Part shown: positions 48,037-56,813 of the stretch, piece by piece | How positions within the stretch are numbered: the first letter of the stretch is position 1 | Layout: every line of letters starts with the position of its first letter | Source of the DNA: Actimicrobium sp. CCC2.4 | GTDB lineage: Bacteria; Pseudomonadota; Gammaproteobacteria; Burkholderiales; Burkholderiaceae_D | Direction: 5' to 3' | DNA length: 64,000 nucleotides | Assembly: GCF_034347385.1 (NCBI RefSeq) | Contig: NZ_CP133777.1 | Location: 1,488,001-1,552,000, forward strand | Position numbers and translations under genes: made by a program | Notes under the pieces: generated by a model | The model's database searches: none | Seen by the model: only the letters and a program-made list of their open reading frames with translations | What the model was told of the DNA's origin: nothing

Positions 48037-51000
48037 ATGACATCCCCCCAACCGATACAAAAAAGTCCGCCCGGCGATCGCGCCCGCCGACCTTCCCGCC
48101 CGCCTGCCGGTTCCGTCCGCCCTGCGCCCGTGCGCAATCGGCTGCCGCCGATTACCTATCCCGAAGAATTGCCGGTCTCGGGCCGGCGCGAAGATATCGC
48201 TGCCGCGCTGCGCCAGCATCAGGTCATCATCGTCTGCGGTGAAACCGGTTCCGGCAAAACCACCCAGCTGCCGAAGATCTGCCTCGAACTCGGACGCGGC
48301 CTGACCGGCATGATCGGCCACACGCAACCGCGCCGGATTGCCGCCTCGGCGACAGCCAAGCGGATTGCGCAGGAACTCAATTCGCCGCTGGGCGAGCTGG
48401 TCGGTTTCAAGGTGCGCTTCACCGACACGCTGTCGGCCGGCGCGTGGATCAAGCTGATGACCGACGGCATCCTGCTGGCAGAAACCCAGACCGATCCGCT
48501 GCTGCGCCAGTACGACACCATCATCATCGACGAGGCCCACGAGCGCAGCCTGAACATTGATTTCCTGCTCGGCTACCTCAAGCAATTGCTGCCGAAGCGG
48601 CCTGACCTGAAGATCATCATCACCTCGGCCACGATCGATGCCGACCGCTTCGCGCGCCACTTCGGCAGCGACGACAAACCGGCACCGGTGATCGAAGTCT
48701 CGGGGCGTTTGTATCCGGTTGAAATCCGCTACCGTCCGGTCGATTCGACCGACCGCAGCGAGGTCAAACCCGGCGGCGTCCAGAGCAATGCGCAAAAGGA
48801 ACGCGGCCAGCGCGACCTGATGGAAGCGCTGACCGAAGCCGTCGATGAACTGTGCCGGATCGGCTCCGGCGACGTGCTGGTGTTCCTGCCCGGCGAGCGC
48901 GAAATCCGTGACGCCGCCGAAGCCTTGCGCAAGCACCATCCGCCGCATGTCGAGATCCTGCCGCTGTTTGCGCGACTGTCCGCGCAAGAGCAGGAGCGGG
49001 TTTTTAAACCGTCCGGCGCGCGTCGCATTGTGCTGGCGACTAACGTCGCCGAGACTTCGCTGACGGTGCCGGGTATTCGTTACGTGGTCGATGCCGGTCT
49101 GGCGCGCGTGAAACGGTACAGCTACAGGAATAAGGTCGAACAACTGCAGATCGAAGCGGTTGCGCAGTCTGCCGCCAACCAGCGCGCCGGTCGTTGCGGC
49201 CGCGTCGCCGCCGGCGTCTGCATCCGCCTGTACGAAGAAAAAGATTATCTGGCGCGCCCCGCCTTCACCGAGCCGGAGATCCTGCGCTCGTCGCTGGCCT
49301 CGGTCATCTTGCGCATGAAGTCGCTGCACCTGACCGATGTCGAGACCTTCCCGTTCATCGAACCGCCACCGGGGCGGGCGATCGCCGATGGCTACCAGTT
49401 GCTGCAGGAGTTGGGCGCGGTCGATGACAATAATGACTTGACGCCAACCGGTCGCCAGCTCGGCAAATTGCCGCTGGACCCGCGCGTCGGCCGCATGATC
49501 CTGGCCGCGCTCGATAACGTCTGTTTGCGCGAAGTGCTGATCATTGCGTCGGCGCTGTCGGTGCAAGACCCGCGCGACCGGCCACTGGAAGTGCAGGCCG
49601 CCGCCGACCTCGCGCACAAGAAATTCGCTGATGAGAAATCCGAATTTTCGAGCTACCTGAAAATCTGGAGCTGGTTCGAAGAGGCCATCGAGCACAAGAA
49701 AACCAATCGCCAGTTGCAGGACAGTTGCCGCGCCAATTTCCTGTCGCAGATGCGTTTGCGCGAATGGCGCGACGTGCATTCGCAATTGCTGACCATCGTC
49801 AAGGAGCAGGGCTGGCGCCTAAACGAGACACTGACCACCTACGAGAACCTGCACTCGGCGCTGCTGACCGGCTTGCTCGGCAATGTCGGTTTCAAGTCCG
49901 ACGAAGACACGCATTACCTCGGCGCACGTGCGATCAAGTTCCATATCTGGCCCGGTTCCAGCCTGCTCAAAAAAGCCGGCAAGTGGATTATGGCTGCCGA
50001 GCTGGTCGATACCACGCGCTTGTATGCGCGCTGCGTCGCGCAGATCCAGCCGGAATGGCTGGAGCGCGTTGGCGCGCATCTGCTGAAAAAATCGTATGGC
50101 GAACCGCACTGGGAAAAGCGCACCGCGCAGGTCACCGCGTCCGAGCGCGCGACGCTGTACGGACTGGTGGTGTACAGCCAGCGCCGCATCAATTTCGGCC
50201 TGATCAATCCGGTCGAGGCGCGCGAGATTTTTATCCGCGATGCGCTGGTCGGCGGCGAGTTCGATACCCGCGCCCCGTTCTTCGCCTTCAACAACAACCT
50301 GATCCGCGAGATCGAAAACCTCGAACACAAATCGCGCCGGCTCGATGTGCTGGTCGACGATGAATTGATCGCGGCGTTCTACGACAAGATGCTGCCGGCC
50401 GACATCTGCAATGGCATCAGCTTCGAGAAGTGGCACAAGGACGCGACCCGCGCCGAACCGAAACTGCTGTACCTGAACCGCGATGACCTGATGCGGCACG
50501 AAGCGGCCGGCATCACCACCGACCTGTTTCCGAAACTGCTGCCGGGCATCGGCATCGAGATGCCGCTGGCGTATCACTTCGAACCCGGCACGCCGCGCGA
50601 TGGCGTCACGCTGACGGTGCCGCTGTTCGCGCTGAACCAGCTGTCGGCAGCGCGCTGCGACTGGCTGGTGCCGGGCATGCTAAAAGAAAAAGTCCATCTG
50701 CTGCTGAAGTCGATGCCGCAAAAACTGCGCCGCAATTGCGTGCCGCTGCCGCATTACGCCGCGGCTTTTCTGGACCGGGTCAGCGAGCAAAAAACCTTTG
50801 GTCGCGGCAGCCTGATTGAAGCGATTATTGCCGACGTGCGCGTGCATGCGCACATCACGCCGCTGCTCAGCGACTTCAAGGCCGAGACCTTGCCGGCGCA
50901 TCACTTCATGAATTTCAAGGTGGTCGACGAGCATGGCCGGCAGCTTGAAATGGGCCGCAACCTGAGTGCGCTGCAAGCCGAATTCGGTGGCCAGGCGCGC

Positions 51001-51981
51001 GAGAGTTTCCAGAAAATCGCCGAGTCGACCGCGATCACGAACGTACCGGTGGCGCAGGCCAAAGTGCTTGGAAAATCGATGCAGCCAGCCGTGTCAGTCG
51101 TTGCCTCGACAGCCGCGCCAACCCAGCACCAGAAGCTGACCGCGTGGACCTTCGGTGAATTGCCCGAGCTACTTGAAATCCAGCAGGGCAAGCTGACGCT
51201 GATCGGCTTTCCGGCTTTGGTCGACAAGGGCGCGCATTGCGACCTCGAAGTTTTCGATGATCCGACCGAAGCCGCGCGCATCCATCGTGGCGGCTTGCGG
51301 CGTTTGCTGGCGCTGCAGTTGCGCGAGCAGCTCAAGTACCTCGAAAAGAATATCCCCGGCCTGCAGCAGATGGGCATGCAATTTATGGCGCTCGGCTCGC
51401 AGGAAGAACTGCGCGACCAGATCATCGAGGCCGGCCTGGAGCGGGCCTGCCTGCAGGAGCCGTTGCCGCGCACGGCCATCGAATTCGATGCCCGCAAGGA
51501 AGCCGGCAAGTCGCGTCTCGGTTTACTGGTCAATGAAATCGCGCGGCTGGTCGGGTTGATCCTGACCGAGTACCACGCGCTGCCGAAGAAGCTGCAAGGC
51601 GCCAAGGGACACGCTGCCACTGTGGCTGATATCCAGGCGCAATTGCAGGGACTGGTCGGCAAGCGCTTCGTGACCGAGACCAGCTACACCAGCCTGACCC
51701 AGTTCCCGCGTTACCTGAAAGCGGTCAATGTCCGGCTGGAAAAGTTGCGCATCGATCCGTCGCGTGATGTCCGCTGGATGACCGAGTGGCAGCAGGCCGC
51801 CTTGCTGTGGCAGCGCGGCCTGAAAGAAAAACAGACCGGCCGCACGGCGGACCCGAAGATGGCGGAATTCCGCTGGTTGCTGGAAGAGTTGCGCGTATCG
51901 CTGTTTGCGCAGGAATTGAAAACGCCGATGCCGGTGTCGGCCAAGCGGCTGCAGAAGGTGTGGGAGTCGATGCAGCGGTAG
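48037..51981 (+). CDS. hrpA: ATP-dependent RNA helicase HrpA
   Basis: The 1314-residue DEAH-box helicase has motif I (VIIVCGETGSGKTTQLPKIC), motif II in DTIIIDEAHERSLNIDFLLG, motif III (IIITSATID) and motif VI (QSAANQRAGRCGRVAAGVCI). A ratchet/OB-containing C-terminal half and the long HrpA-specific extension (DUF3418-like) complete it. E. coli HrpA rescues stalled ribosomes on mRNA. Length matches the family (about 1300). ATG 48037 is the first plausible start; there is no ribosome site, so initiation could be inefficient or leaderless. Confidence 0.95.
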   Translation: MTSPQPIQKSPPGDRARRPSRPPAGSVRPAPVRNRLPPITYPEELPVSGRREDIAAALRQHQVIIVCGETGSGKTTQLPKICLELGRGLTGMIGHTQPRRIAASATAKRIAQELNSPLGELVGFKVRFTDTLSAGAWIKLMTDGILLAETQTDPLLRQYDTIIIDEAHERSLNIDFLLGYLKQLLPKRPDLKIIITSATIDADRFARHFGSDDKPAPVIEVSGRLYPVEIRYRPVDSTDRSEVKPGGVQSNAQKERGQRDLMEALTEAVDELCRIGSGDVLVFLPGEREIRDAAEALRKHHPPHVEILPLFARLSAQEQERVFKPSGARRIVLATNVAETSLTVPGIRYVVDAGLARVKRYSYRNKVEQLQIEAVAQSAANQRAGRCGRVAAGVCIRLYEEKDYLARPAFTEPEILRSSLASVILRMKSLHLTDVETFPFIEPPPGRAIADGYQLLQELGAVDDNNDLTPTGRQLGKLPLDPRVGRMILAALDNVCLREVLIIASALSVQDPRDRPLEVQAAADLAHKKFADEKSEFSSYLKIWSWFEEAIEHKKTNRQLQDSCRANFLSQMRLREWRDVHSQLLTIVKEQGWRLNETLTTYENLHSALLTGLLGNVGFKSDEDTHYLGARAIKFHIWPGSSLLKKAGKWIMAAELVDTTRLYARCVAQIQPEWLERVGAHLLKKSYGEPHWEKRTAQVTASERATLYGLVVYSQRRINFGLINPVEAREIFIRDALVGGEFDTRAPFFAFNNNLIREIENLEHKSRRLDVLVDDELIAAFYDKMLPADICNGISFEKWHKDATRAEPKLLYLNRDDLMRHEAAGITTDLFPKLLPGIGIEMPLAYHFEPGTPRDGVTLTVPLFALNQLSAARCDWLVPGMLKEKVHLLLKSMPQKLRRNCVPLPHYAAAFLDRVSEQKTFGRGSLIEAIIADVRVHAHITPLLSDFKAETLPAHHFMNFKVVDEHGRQLEMGRNLSALQAEFGGQARESFQKIAESTAITNVPVAQAKVLGKSMQPAVSVVASTAAPTQHQKLTAWTFGELPELLEIQQGKLTLIGFPALVDKGAHCDLEVFDDPTEAARIHRGGLRRLLALQLREQLKYLEKNIPGLQQMGMQFMALGSQEELRDQIIEAGLERACLQEPLPRTAIEFDARKEAGKSRLGLLVNEIARLVGLILTEYHALPKKLQGAKGHAATVADIQAQLQGLVGKRFVTETSYTSLTQFPRYLKAVNVRLEKLRIDPSRDVRWMTEWQQAALLWQRGLKEKQTGRTADPKMAEFRWLLEELRVSLFAQELKTPMPVSAKRLQKVWESMQR

Positions 51982-52025
51982 ATCTACCTTGTTTTGAAGT
52001 ACGCGGTAACGCTGACGCGGTCGGG

Positions 52026-52979
52026 TTAGCTTTGCAGCAGTGCACTGACTTGCTGTTGCAGGCGTGTGGTCGCGGGTGCTTGCTGATCTGCCGGCAACTT
52101 ACGGATTTTGCCTGCCAGCCCGCACAATGCATTGCGCTGATGATGCGCCGGCAGTGTCTGTACCTGGCGCGCAATCGCATCGAAGGCGGCGGTGCGCCGG
52201 CCTTCGGGCAAGACACCAAGATGCCGGATCAGGCCAGGCAGCGTGCGTCCTTGCGCGTCGGTATCCAGCGTCAGCGTCCTGGCGTGTACGGCATGAAACT
52301 GACCGGCATCCTTGCCACTGGCGGGAAGCGCACGGGTCAGCGCCGGCAAGGCGATGGTCCGGCCCGCTTGCGGCAACCGGTCAATACTGGTGGCGAGAGC
52401 GGCGAAACCGCTGCGGCGTGCGCTGGTGGGTAAGGTGCGCAGGCGCGCTGCCAGTGCGGTTAGTACGCGGGCTTGCTGGTCGACGGGCAGCCGTTTTGTC
52501 ATGGCCAGCATCAGACGGAAGGCGTCGGCCTGGCGCGTCTGACTGAGTTGTGGAAGCTGGCGCGCCTGCGCTTGCAGTTCACGCGCCTGGCTATCCGGGG
52601 ACAGCGTATCGGTGCGGACAATATCAAGAAAAAACCGCGCGGCGCGCGCCACAGCCATCGGATTATCCGGCGTGCGGTGTGCTGTATGACGGTGTAGTTC
52701 GGCTTGGCGAGGCGAGGCAGGCAGCGGCTTAGTGAGGGTGTTTTTTGCGCGTAGCGTCGCGTCGAGTGCCGTTCTGAGTTGCCTGCTGCGCAGCTGTCCG
52801 GCGCGTTGCGGCAAGCGATTATCGGGATTTTTTTGTGATGCTTGATCAAGAGGGGGCGGGTTCGCCATCCCGGCCGGGAGAGCGCGGGCGGTCCGAACGG
52901 AGGGCAATGCAGGGTGCAGTGAGTGTGTTCGCATGATCGGATCCCATCGCTTATCAAAGTGGCTCACCGTCAGTGGCAT
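52026..52979 (-). CDS. Hypothetical protein of about 19-residue LP repeats
   Basis: The 317-residue protein has a Pro/Arg/Gln-rich N terminus. From about residue 150 it has a chain of units of the form L-P-x3-R-x3-(F/A)-x2-L-A-x2-I-x2. Clear examples are LPVDQQARVLTALAARLRT, LPTSARRSGFAALATSIDR, LPEGRRTAAFDAIARQVQT and LPAHHQRNALCGLAGKIRK, each 19 residues. This should fold as stacked helices. No signal peptide or enzyme motif is visible. Similar repeat styles occur in secreted effectors of plant-associated bacteria, but this is only a resemblance. ATG 52979 or 52934 (GGGA upstream) could be the start. Confidence 0.65.
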   Translation of the reverse strand: MPLTVSHFDKRWDPIMRTHSLHPALPSVRTARALPAGMANPPPLDQASQKNPDNRLPQRAGQLRSRQLRTALDATLRAKNTLTKPLPASPRQAELHRHTAHRTPDNPMAVARAARFFLDIVRTDTLSPDSQARELQAQARQLPQLSQTRQADAFRLMLAMTKRLPVDQQARVLTALAARLRTLPTSARRSGFAALATSIDRLPQAGRTIALPALTRALPASGKDAGQFHAVHARTLTLDTDAQGRTLPGLIRHLGVLPEGRRTAAFDAIARQVQTLPAHHQRNALCGLAGKIRKLPADQQAPATTRLQQQVSALLQS

Positions 52980-53126
52980 CGGCGCGATCTAGGTTCCAAC
53001 TCTTTTAGGTCGATAACGGGTGCCGATGTGGCGGGGTTCAAACAACTTTTCTGTGAGCGACTACACTGCCCCCCTGTCGCGGAGCGGTGAACCTGGCGCT
53101 CCCGGCCAACTTTTAGTTTGGAAATC

Positions 53127-54149
53127 ATGGACAGCATCGACCTCGACGTACTCAAAACCTGTGACCAGTGGCTGCGTGACGGTCACCGTTGCGAACTCGT
53201 TACCGTGATCCGCACCTGGGGTTCCAGCCCGCGTCCGCAGGGCGCAACGCTGGCCATTTGTGATGACGGCCGGGTGGTCGGTTCGGTCTCCGGTGGCTGC
53301 ATCGAAGACGACCTGATCGCGCGCGTGCGTAGCGAAGGCATTACCCGCACCGTGCCCGAAATCGTGACTTACGGCATCACCGCCGATGAAGCGCACCGCT
53401 TCGGCTTGCCCTGCGGCGGCACCATCGAACTGGCGCTGGAGCCCTTGTCGGCGCAAAGCCGGATCGGCGAATTGCTGGCACGGCTGGCACAACATGAACT
53501 GGTCGCGCGCCGGCTTGACCTGTCCAGTGGCGCGGTGGAATTGTCCCTCGCCGACGCCGGTGCAGGCCTGCTGCATAGCGCCACGGCATTGACGACGATT
53601 CACGGACCGCGCTGGCGCTTGCTGATCATCGGTGCCGGCCAGCTGTCGAGCTTTCTGGCGCAGATCGCACTCGGCATGGAGTACCACGTGACCGTCTGCG
53701 ATCCGCGCGAAGAATACCGCGCCGGCTGGCAGGTGCACGGCGTCGAAGTGCAGCACATGATGCCGGACGACCTCGTCATGGCCATGCAGCTCGACAGTCG
53801 CAGTGCCGTTGTGGCCCTGACGCATGATCCGAAACTCGATGACCTGGCACTGATGGAAGCCCTGAAGTCCGAGGCGTTCTATGTCGGTGCCATTGGTTCG
53901 CGTGTCAACAATGCCAAGCGTCGCGAACGGCTGGCATTGTTCGATGTCACGCCGGCCCAGATCGACAAACTGCATGGCCCGATCGGGCTGTACATCGGCA
54001 GCAAGACACCGTCCGAGATCGCCATTTCCATCCTGGCCGAGCTCACTGCCGTCAAGAACGGTGTGCTATTGCCGGCCTCGGCACAGGTCGCCCAAGCCAA
54101 GCAGGATGCCGAAATACTGGCGTCGGCAGCGGCCTGCAGCATCGACTGA
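53127..54149 (+). CDS. XdhC/CoxI-family molybdoenzyme maturation protein
   Basis: The 340-residue protein has an N-terminal XdhC domain (VIRTWGSSPRPQGATLAICD, GSVSGGCIEDDLIARV, GLPCGGTIELALEP) and a C-terminal Rossmann fold (WRLLIIGAGQLSSFLAQIAL, then YHVTVCDPREEYRAGW). Family members insert or sulfurate the molybdenum cofactor of xanthine dehydrogenase-type enzymes. No such enzyme is encoded in this window, so its client lies elsewhere. ATG 53127 (MDSIDLDVL) follows GGAA; a TTG nine bases upstream is an unlikely alternative. Confidence 0.88.
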   Translation: MDSIDLDVLKTCDQWLRDGHRCELVTVIRTWGSSPRPQGATLAICDDGRVVGSVSGGCIEDDLIARVRSEGITRTVPEIVTYGITADEAHRFGLPCGGTIELALEPLSAQSRIGELLARLAQHELVARRLDLSSGAVELSLADAGAGLLHSATALTTIHGPRWRLLIIGAGQLSSFLAQIALGMEYHVTVCDPREEYRAGWQVHGVEVQHMMPDDLVMAMQLDSRSAVVALTHDPKLDDLALMEALKSEAFYVGAIGSRVNNAKRRERLALFDVTPAQIDKLHGPIGLYIGSKTPSEIAISILAELTAVKNGVLLPASAQVAQAKQDAEILASAAACSID

Positions 54150-54153
54150 CGAC

Positions 54154-55056
54154 GTGACAACGCCCCGCCTGACGGTCTCGACAGCGCTGCTGCTGACCGT
54201 GCCACCGCTGATGTGGGCCGGCAATGCCATCGTCGGCAGGCTGGTGCACGAGATGGTGCCGCCGATGACGCTCAACCTGTTGCGCTGGGTGATTGCTTTC
54301 CTGATCCTGTTGCCGCTGGCCGGCTCCGTGCTGCGGCCCGTCAGTGCGCTCTGGCGCAGCTGGCGGCGCTTTGCGTTGCTGGGTTTGCTGGGCATCGGAC
54401 TGTACAACTCGCTGCAATATCTGGCGCTGCAAAGCTCGACGCCCATCAACGTCACACTGGTGGCGGCCGGCATGCCGGTCTGGATGATGCTGGTTGGCGG
54501 GCTATTTTTTGGCGCGACCGTCAGACGCCGGCAAATGCTGGGAGCGGCGCTGTCGATTGCCGGCGTGCTGCTGGTGCTCAGTCGTGGCGACTGGCATCAG
54601 TTGCTGAGGTTGCAGCTGGTGCCGGGTGACCTGTTCATGATCGCCGCGACGATTGCCTGGTCGTTCTATAGCTGGCTGCTGATGGTGCCGGACGAACCGA
54701 CAGAAATCCGCAGCAACTGGGCGGCATTCCTGCTGGCGCAAGTGAGTTTTGGTGTGGTCTGGTCGGGGCTGTTCACGACGATCGAATGGCGCATCAGCGA
54801 GCCGCACATCGCTATGAGCTGGACGCTGGCGGCGGCGGTACTGTTTGTCGCGGTCGGGCCGGCGCTCATTGCGTTTCGTTGCTGGGGTGCCGGCGTGCAG
54901 CGGGCCGGACCCACCGTAGCCGGATTTTTCAGCAACCTCACGCCGCTGTTTGCGGCGCTGATGTCATCGGTCTTTCTGGGGGAACTGCCGCATGTGTATC
55001 ACTTTGCGGCGTTCGGGCTGATCGTCGGCGGCATTGTGCTGTCGTCGATGCGCTGA
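54154..55056 (+). CDS. DMT-superfamily transporter with EamA domains
   Basis: The 300-residue inner-membrane protein has about ten spans. The first EamA domain begins ALLLTVPPLMWAGNAIVGRL and the second QLVPGDLFMIAATIAWSFYS. GVQRAGPTVAGFFSNLTPLF and the final GLIVGGIVLSSMR are family-typical. The start is GTG at 54154, four bases after the XdhC-family stop, with only a weak ribosome site, suggesting coupling. Substrate is unknown. Confidence 0.86.
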   Translation: MTTPRLTVSTALLLTVPPLMWAGNAIVGRLVHEMVPPMTLNLLRWVIAFLILLPLAGSVLRPVSALWRSWRRFALLGLLGIGLYNSLQYLALQSSTPINVTLVAAGMPVWMMLVGGLFFGATVRRRQMLGAALSIAGVLLVLSRGDWHQLLRLQLVPGDLFMIAATIAWSFYSWLLMVPDEPTEIRSNWAAFLLAQVSFGVVWSGLFTTIEWRISEPHIAMSWTLAAAVLFVAVGPALIAFRCWGAGVQRAGPTVAGFFSNLTPLFAALMSSVFLGELPHVYHFAAFGLIVGGIVLSSMR

Positions 55057-55072
55057 CCGGTCTTTCAAACAC

Positions 55073-55273
55073 TCAGGCCAGCGCTTCCTTGGCCGCCTGT
55101 TCCGGTGTCAGGCCATCGTAGAACTGGTCGGTGAACCACTCGACTTCGTCTTCGATATGTTCCTGTGCCTGCGCCAGTGTCGCGCCGCCGGCCACCAGAA
55201 AACCTTCGACTTCGGTGCACCACTGGATCAGTGCCAGCGTGTCGGGATCGAGTACTTCTTCTTTCTTGGCCAT
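55073..55273 (-). CDS. Small acidic protein of unknown function
   Basis: The 66-residue protein is acidic and likely helical (LDPDTLALIQWCTEVEGFLV, AQAQEHIEDEVEWFTDQFYD). It has no signal peptide or membrane span. ATG 55273 (MAKKEEVLD) is preceded by a good AAGGAA; the open frame upstream to 55384 is not needed. It converges on the EamA gene, 16 bases between stops. I do not recognise a family. Confidence 0.7.
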   Translation of the reverse strand: MAKKEEVLDPDTLALIQWCTEVEGFLVAGGATLAQAQEHIEDEVEWFTDQFYDGLTPEQAAKEALA

Positions 55274-55551
55274 GGTGTTTCCTTGGTAATTGGGGAGGAG
55301 GGTTGCCGGATGAATTCGGCGTGCGTATTTTCTCATGGTTGCTTCCGGCCGGGCCAGAGATGACATGCCCCGGCATCCTTCCATATCGGCTGCTACAGGT
55401 GGCTAAGTGCGGAGGAAATTGCAACAGATACGCCCTTGTAAGGTGCTTTTTGCAATATTGCCAACGTGTAGCCCTATGTGGTTTGCCGTACGCAGTGCCG
55501 GACGGTGTGCATGCTATCTTGCGAATAGAAATTTCACCTCGAGGAGACACA

Positions 55552-55773
55552 ATGAATGCAATCCGACTGCTGGGCGCAGCCCTGATTATTGCCGGCGTCC
55601 TGGGCCTCGCCTACGGCGGCTTCAGCTATACCAAGGAAACTCAGGCCGTAAAAATAGGACCGATGGAACTCAACGTAAAAGAAAAAAAAGACGTCAACAT
55701 TCCGATGTGGGCCGGGATTGCCGCCATCGTGGCCGGTGGGTTGATGGTGGCAGCCGGCGGGAAAAAGGGCTGA
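55552..55773 (+). CDS. Small two-span membrane protein (DUF3185-like)
   Basis: The 73-residue protein has hydrophobic spans at residues 4-25 (IRLLGAALIIAGVLGLAYGG) and 52-68 (MWAGIAAIVAGGLMVAAGG), joined by a Lys/Glu-rich loop. It resembles DUF3185-type small membrane proteins, with moderate certainty. ATG 55552 follows GAGGAG. The function is unknown. Confidence 0.72.
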   Translation: MNAIRLLGAALIIAGVLGLAYGGFSYTKETQAVKIGPMELNVKEKKDVNIPMWAGIAAIVAGGLMVAAGGKKG

Positions 55774-56149
55774 TGGCAGACTGAGGCTTGCCTCGAACGC
55801 AGCATTGTTCGGGTGAAATCGTCAGGCGAAGGCATACCGGCGAGATCGCCCGTCCGCCGCCGGTCCATCAGTACCGACGGTCTCGACCTGAATGATGTCT
55901 GATTGGCGAGGCGTGGCGGTAGCGCTGCGGTCTGTAATTGGCGCTACGATTTTTTGTGCAAGGTGTTCCGGGGCAAGGTGCGGGTGCCGGCGCGTGACGG
56001 ATGGTCAGCCGTGCCGGCAATTAGGACGAAGTGCAAGACGACTTTTCACGTAAAATCCCGATTTGGCATTTTGCCTGCTGTTGTATCGGCACTTCGCTGC
56101 ACCGGTACAGCGCCCGCCACCCACCGCACCATCACTGCCCGAGAAAACA
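55774..56149. other. 376-base intergenic stretch without a recognised gene
   Basis: It lies between the small membrane protein and dcd. I see no convincing open frame, known RNA or strong hairpin with T run. A TAAAAT box at about 56050 could serve dcd, but no good -35 partner is found. Base composition resembles the flanks. Confidence 0.5.
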
Positions 56150-56716
56150 ATGAGCATCAAGTCCGACACATGGATCCGCCGCATGGCCGCCGAAACCGGC
56201 ATGATCGAACCGTTCGAGCCGAACCAGGTGCGCGAAGCCAATGGCCAGAAAATCGTTTCCTACGGCACCTCGTCGTACGGCTACGACATCCGCTGCGCCG
56301 ATGAATTCAAGATCTTCACCAACATCAACTCAACCATCGTCGACCCGAAGAACTTCGATGAAAAATCCTTCGTCGATATCAAGAGCGATGTCTGCATCAT
56401 TCCGCCGAACTCATTTGCGCTGGCCCGGACGATGGAGTATTTCCGGATACCACGCAGCGTATTGACCATCTGCCTCGGTAAATCGACTTATGCGCGTTGC
56501 GGCATCATCGTCAACGTCACGCCGTTCGAGCCGGAATGGGAAGGCTACGTCACGCTGGAGTTTTCCAACACGACGCCATTGCCCGCCAAAATTTATGCCG
56601 GCGAAGGCTGCGCCCAGGTGCTGTTCTTCGAAGCCGATGAAGTCTGCGAGACCTCGTACAAGGACCGCAACGGCAAATACCAGGGACAGCGCGGCGTGAC
56701 CTTGCCGAGGGCTTGA
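56150..56716 (+). CDS. dcd: dCTP deaminase
   Basis: The 188-residue homotrimeric enzyme deaminates dCTP to dUTP. Hallmarks are [10 protein letters not shown] near the N terminus, [20 protein letters not shown], and the catalytic segment [20 protein letters not shown] followed by [20 protein letters not shown]. The C-terminal [19 protein letters not shown] caps the nucleotide. ATG 56150 (MSIKSDTW) is chosen over the in-frame 56063. It is 97 bases before the helicase gene. Confidence 0.96.
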   Translation: MSIKSDTWIRRMAAETGMIEPFEPNQVREANGQKIVSYGTSSYGYDIRCADEFKIFTNINSTIVDPKNFDEKSFVDIKSDVCIIPPNSFALARTMEYFRIPRSVLTICLGKSTYARCGIIVNVTPFEPEWEGYVTLEFSNTTPLPAKIYAGEGCAQVLFFEADEVCETSYKDRNGKYQGQRGVTLPRA

Positions 56717-56813
56717 CGCCGGCGATTGATCCACTACAAGTAGCAAGGTCGCGTGTGCGACACTTTGCCGCGCGCGTCTGTCCAAGTAGCTTTGTCAACT
56801 GTCCGGATAGGCA

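Noticed and set aside
47995-49785. A 596-codon open frame antisense to hrpA
   Set aside because: It overlaps the helicase core whose motifs are clear on the plus strand; long antisense frames are expected at this GC content.
55790-55880. Possible glycine or other riboswitch downstream of the small membrane protein
   Set aside because: GC-rich fragments looked suggestive, but no conserved core or paired architecture could be matched.
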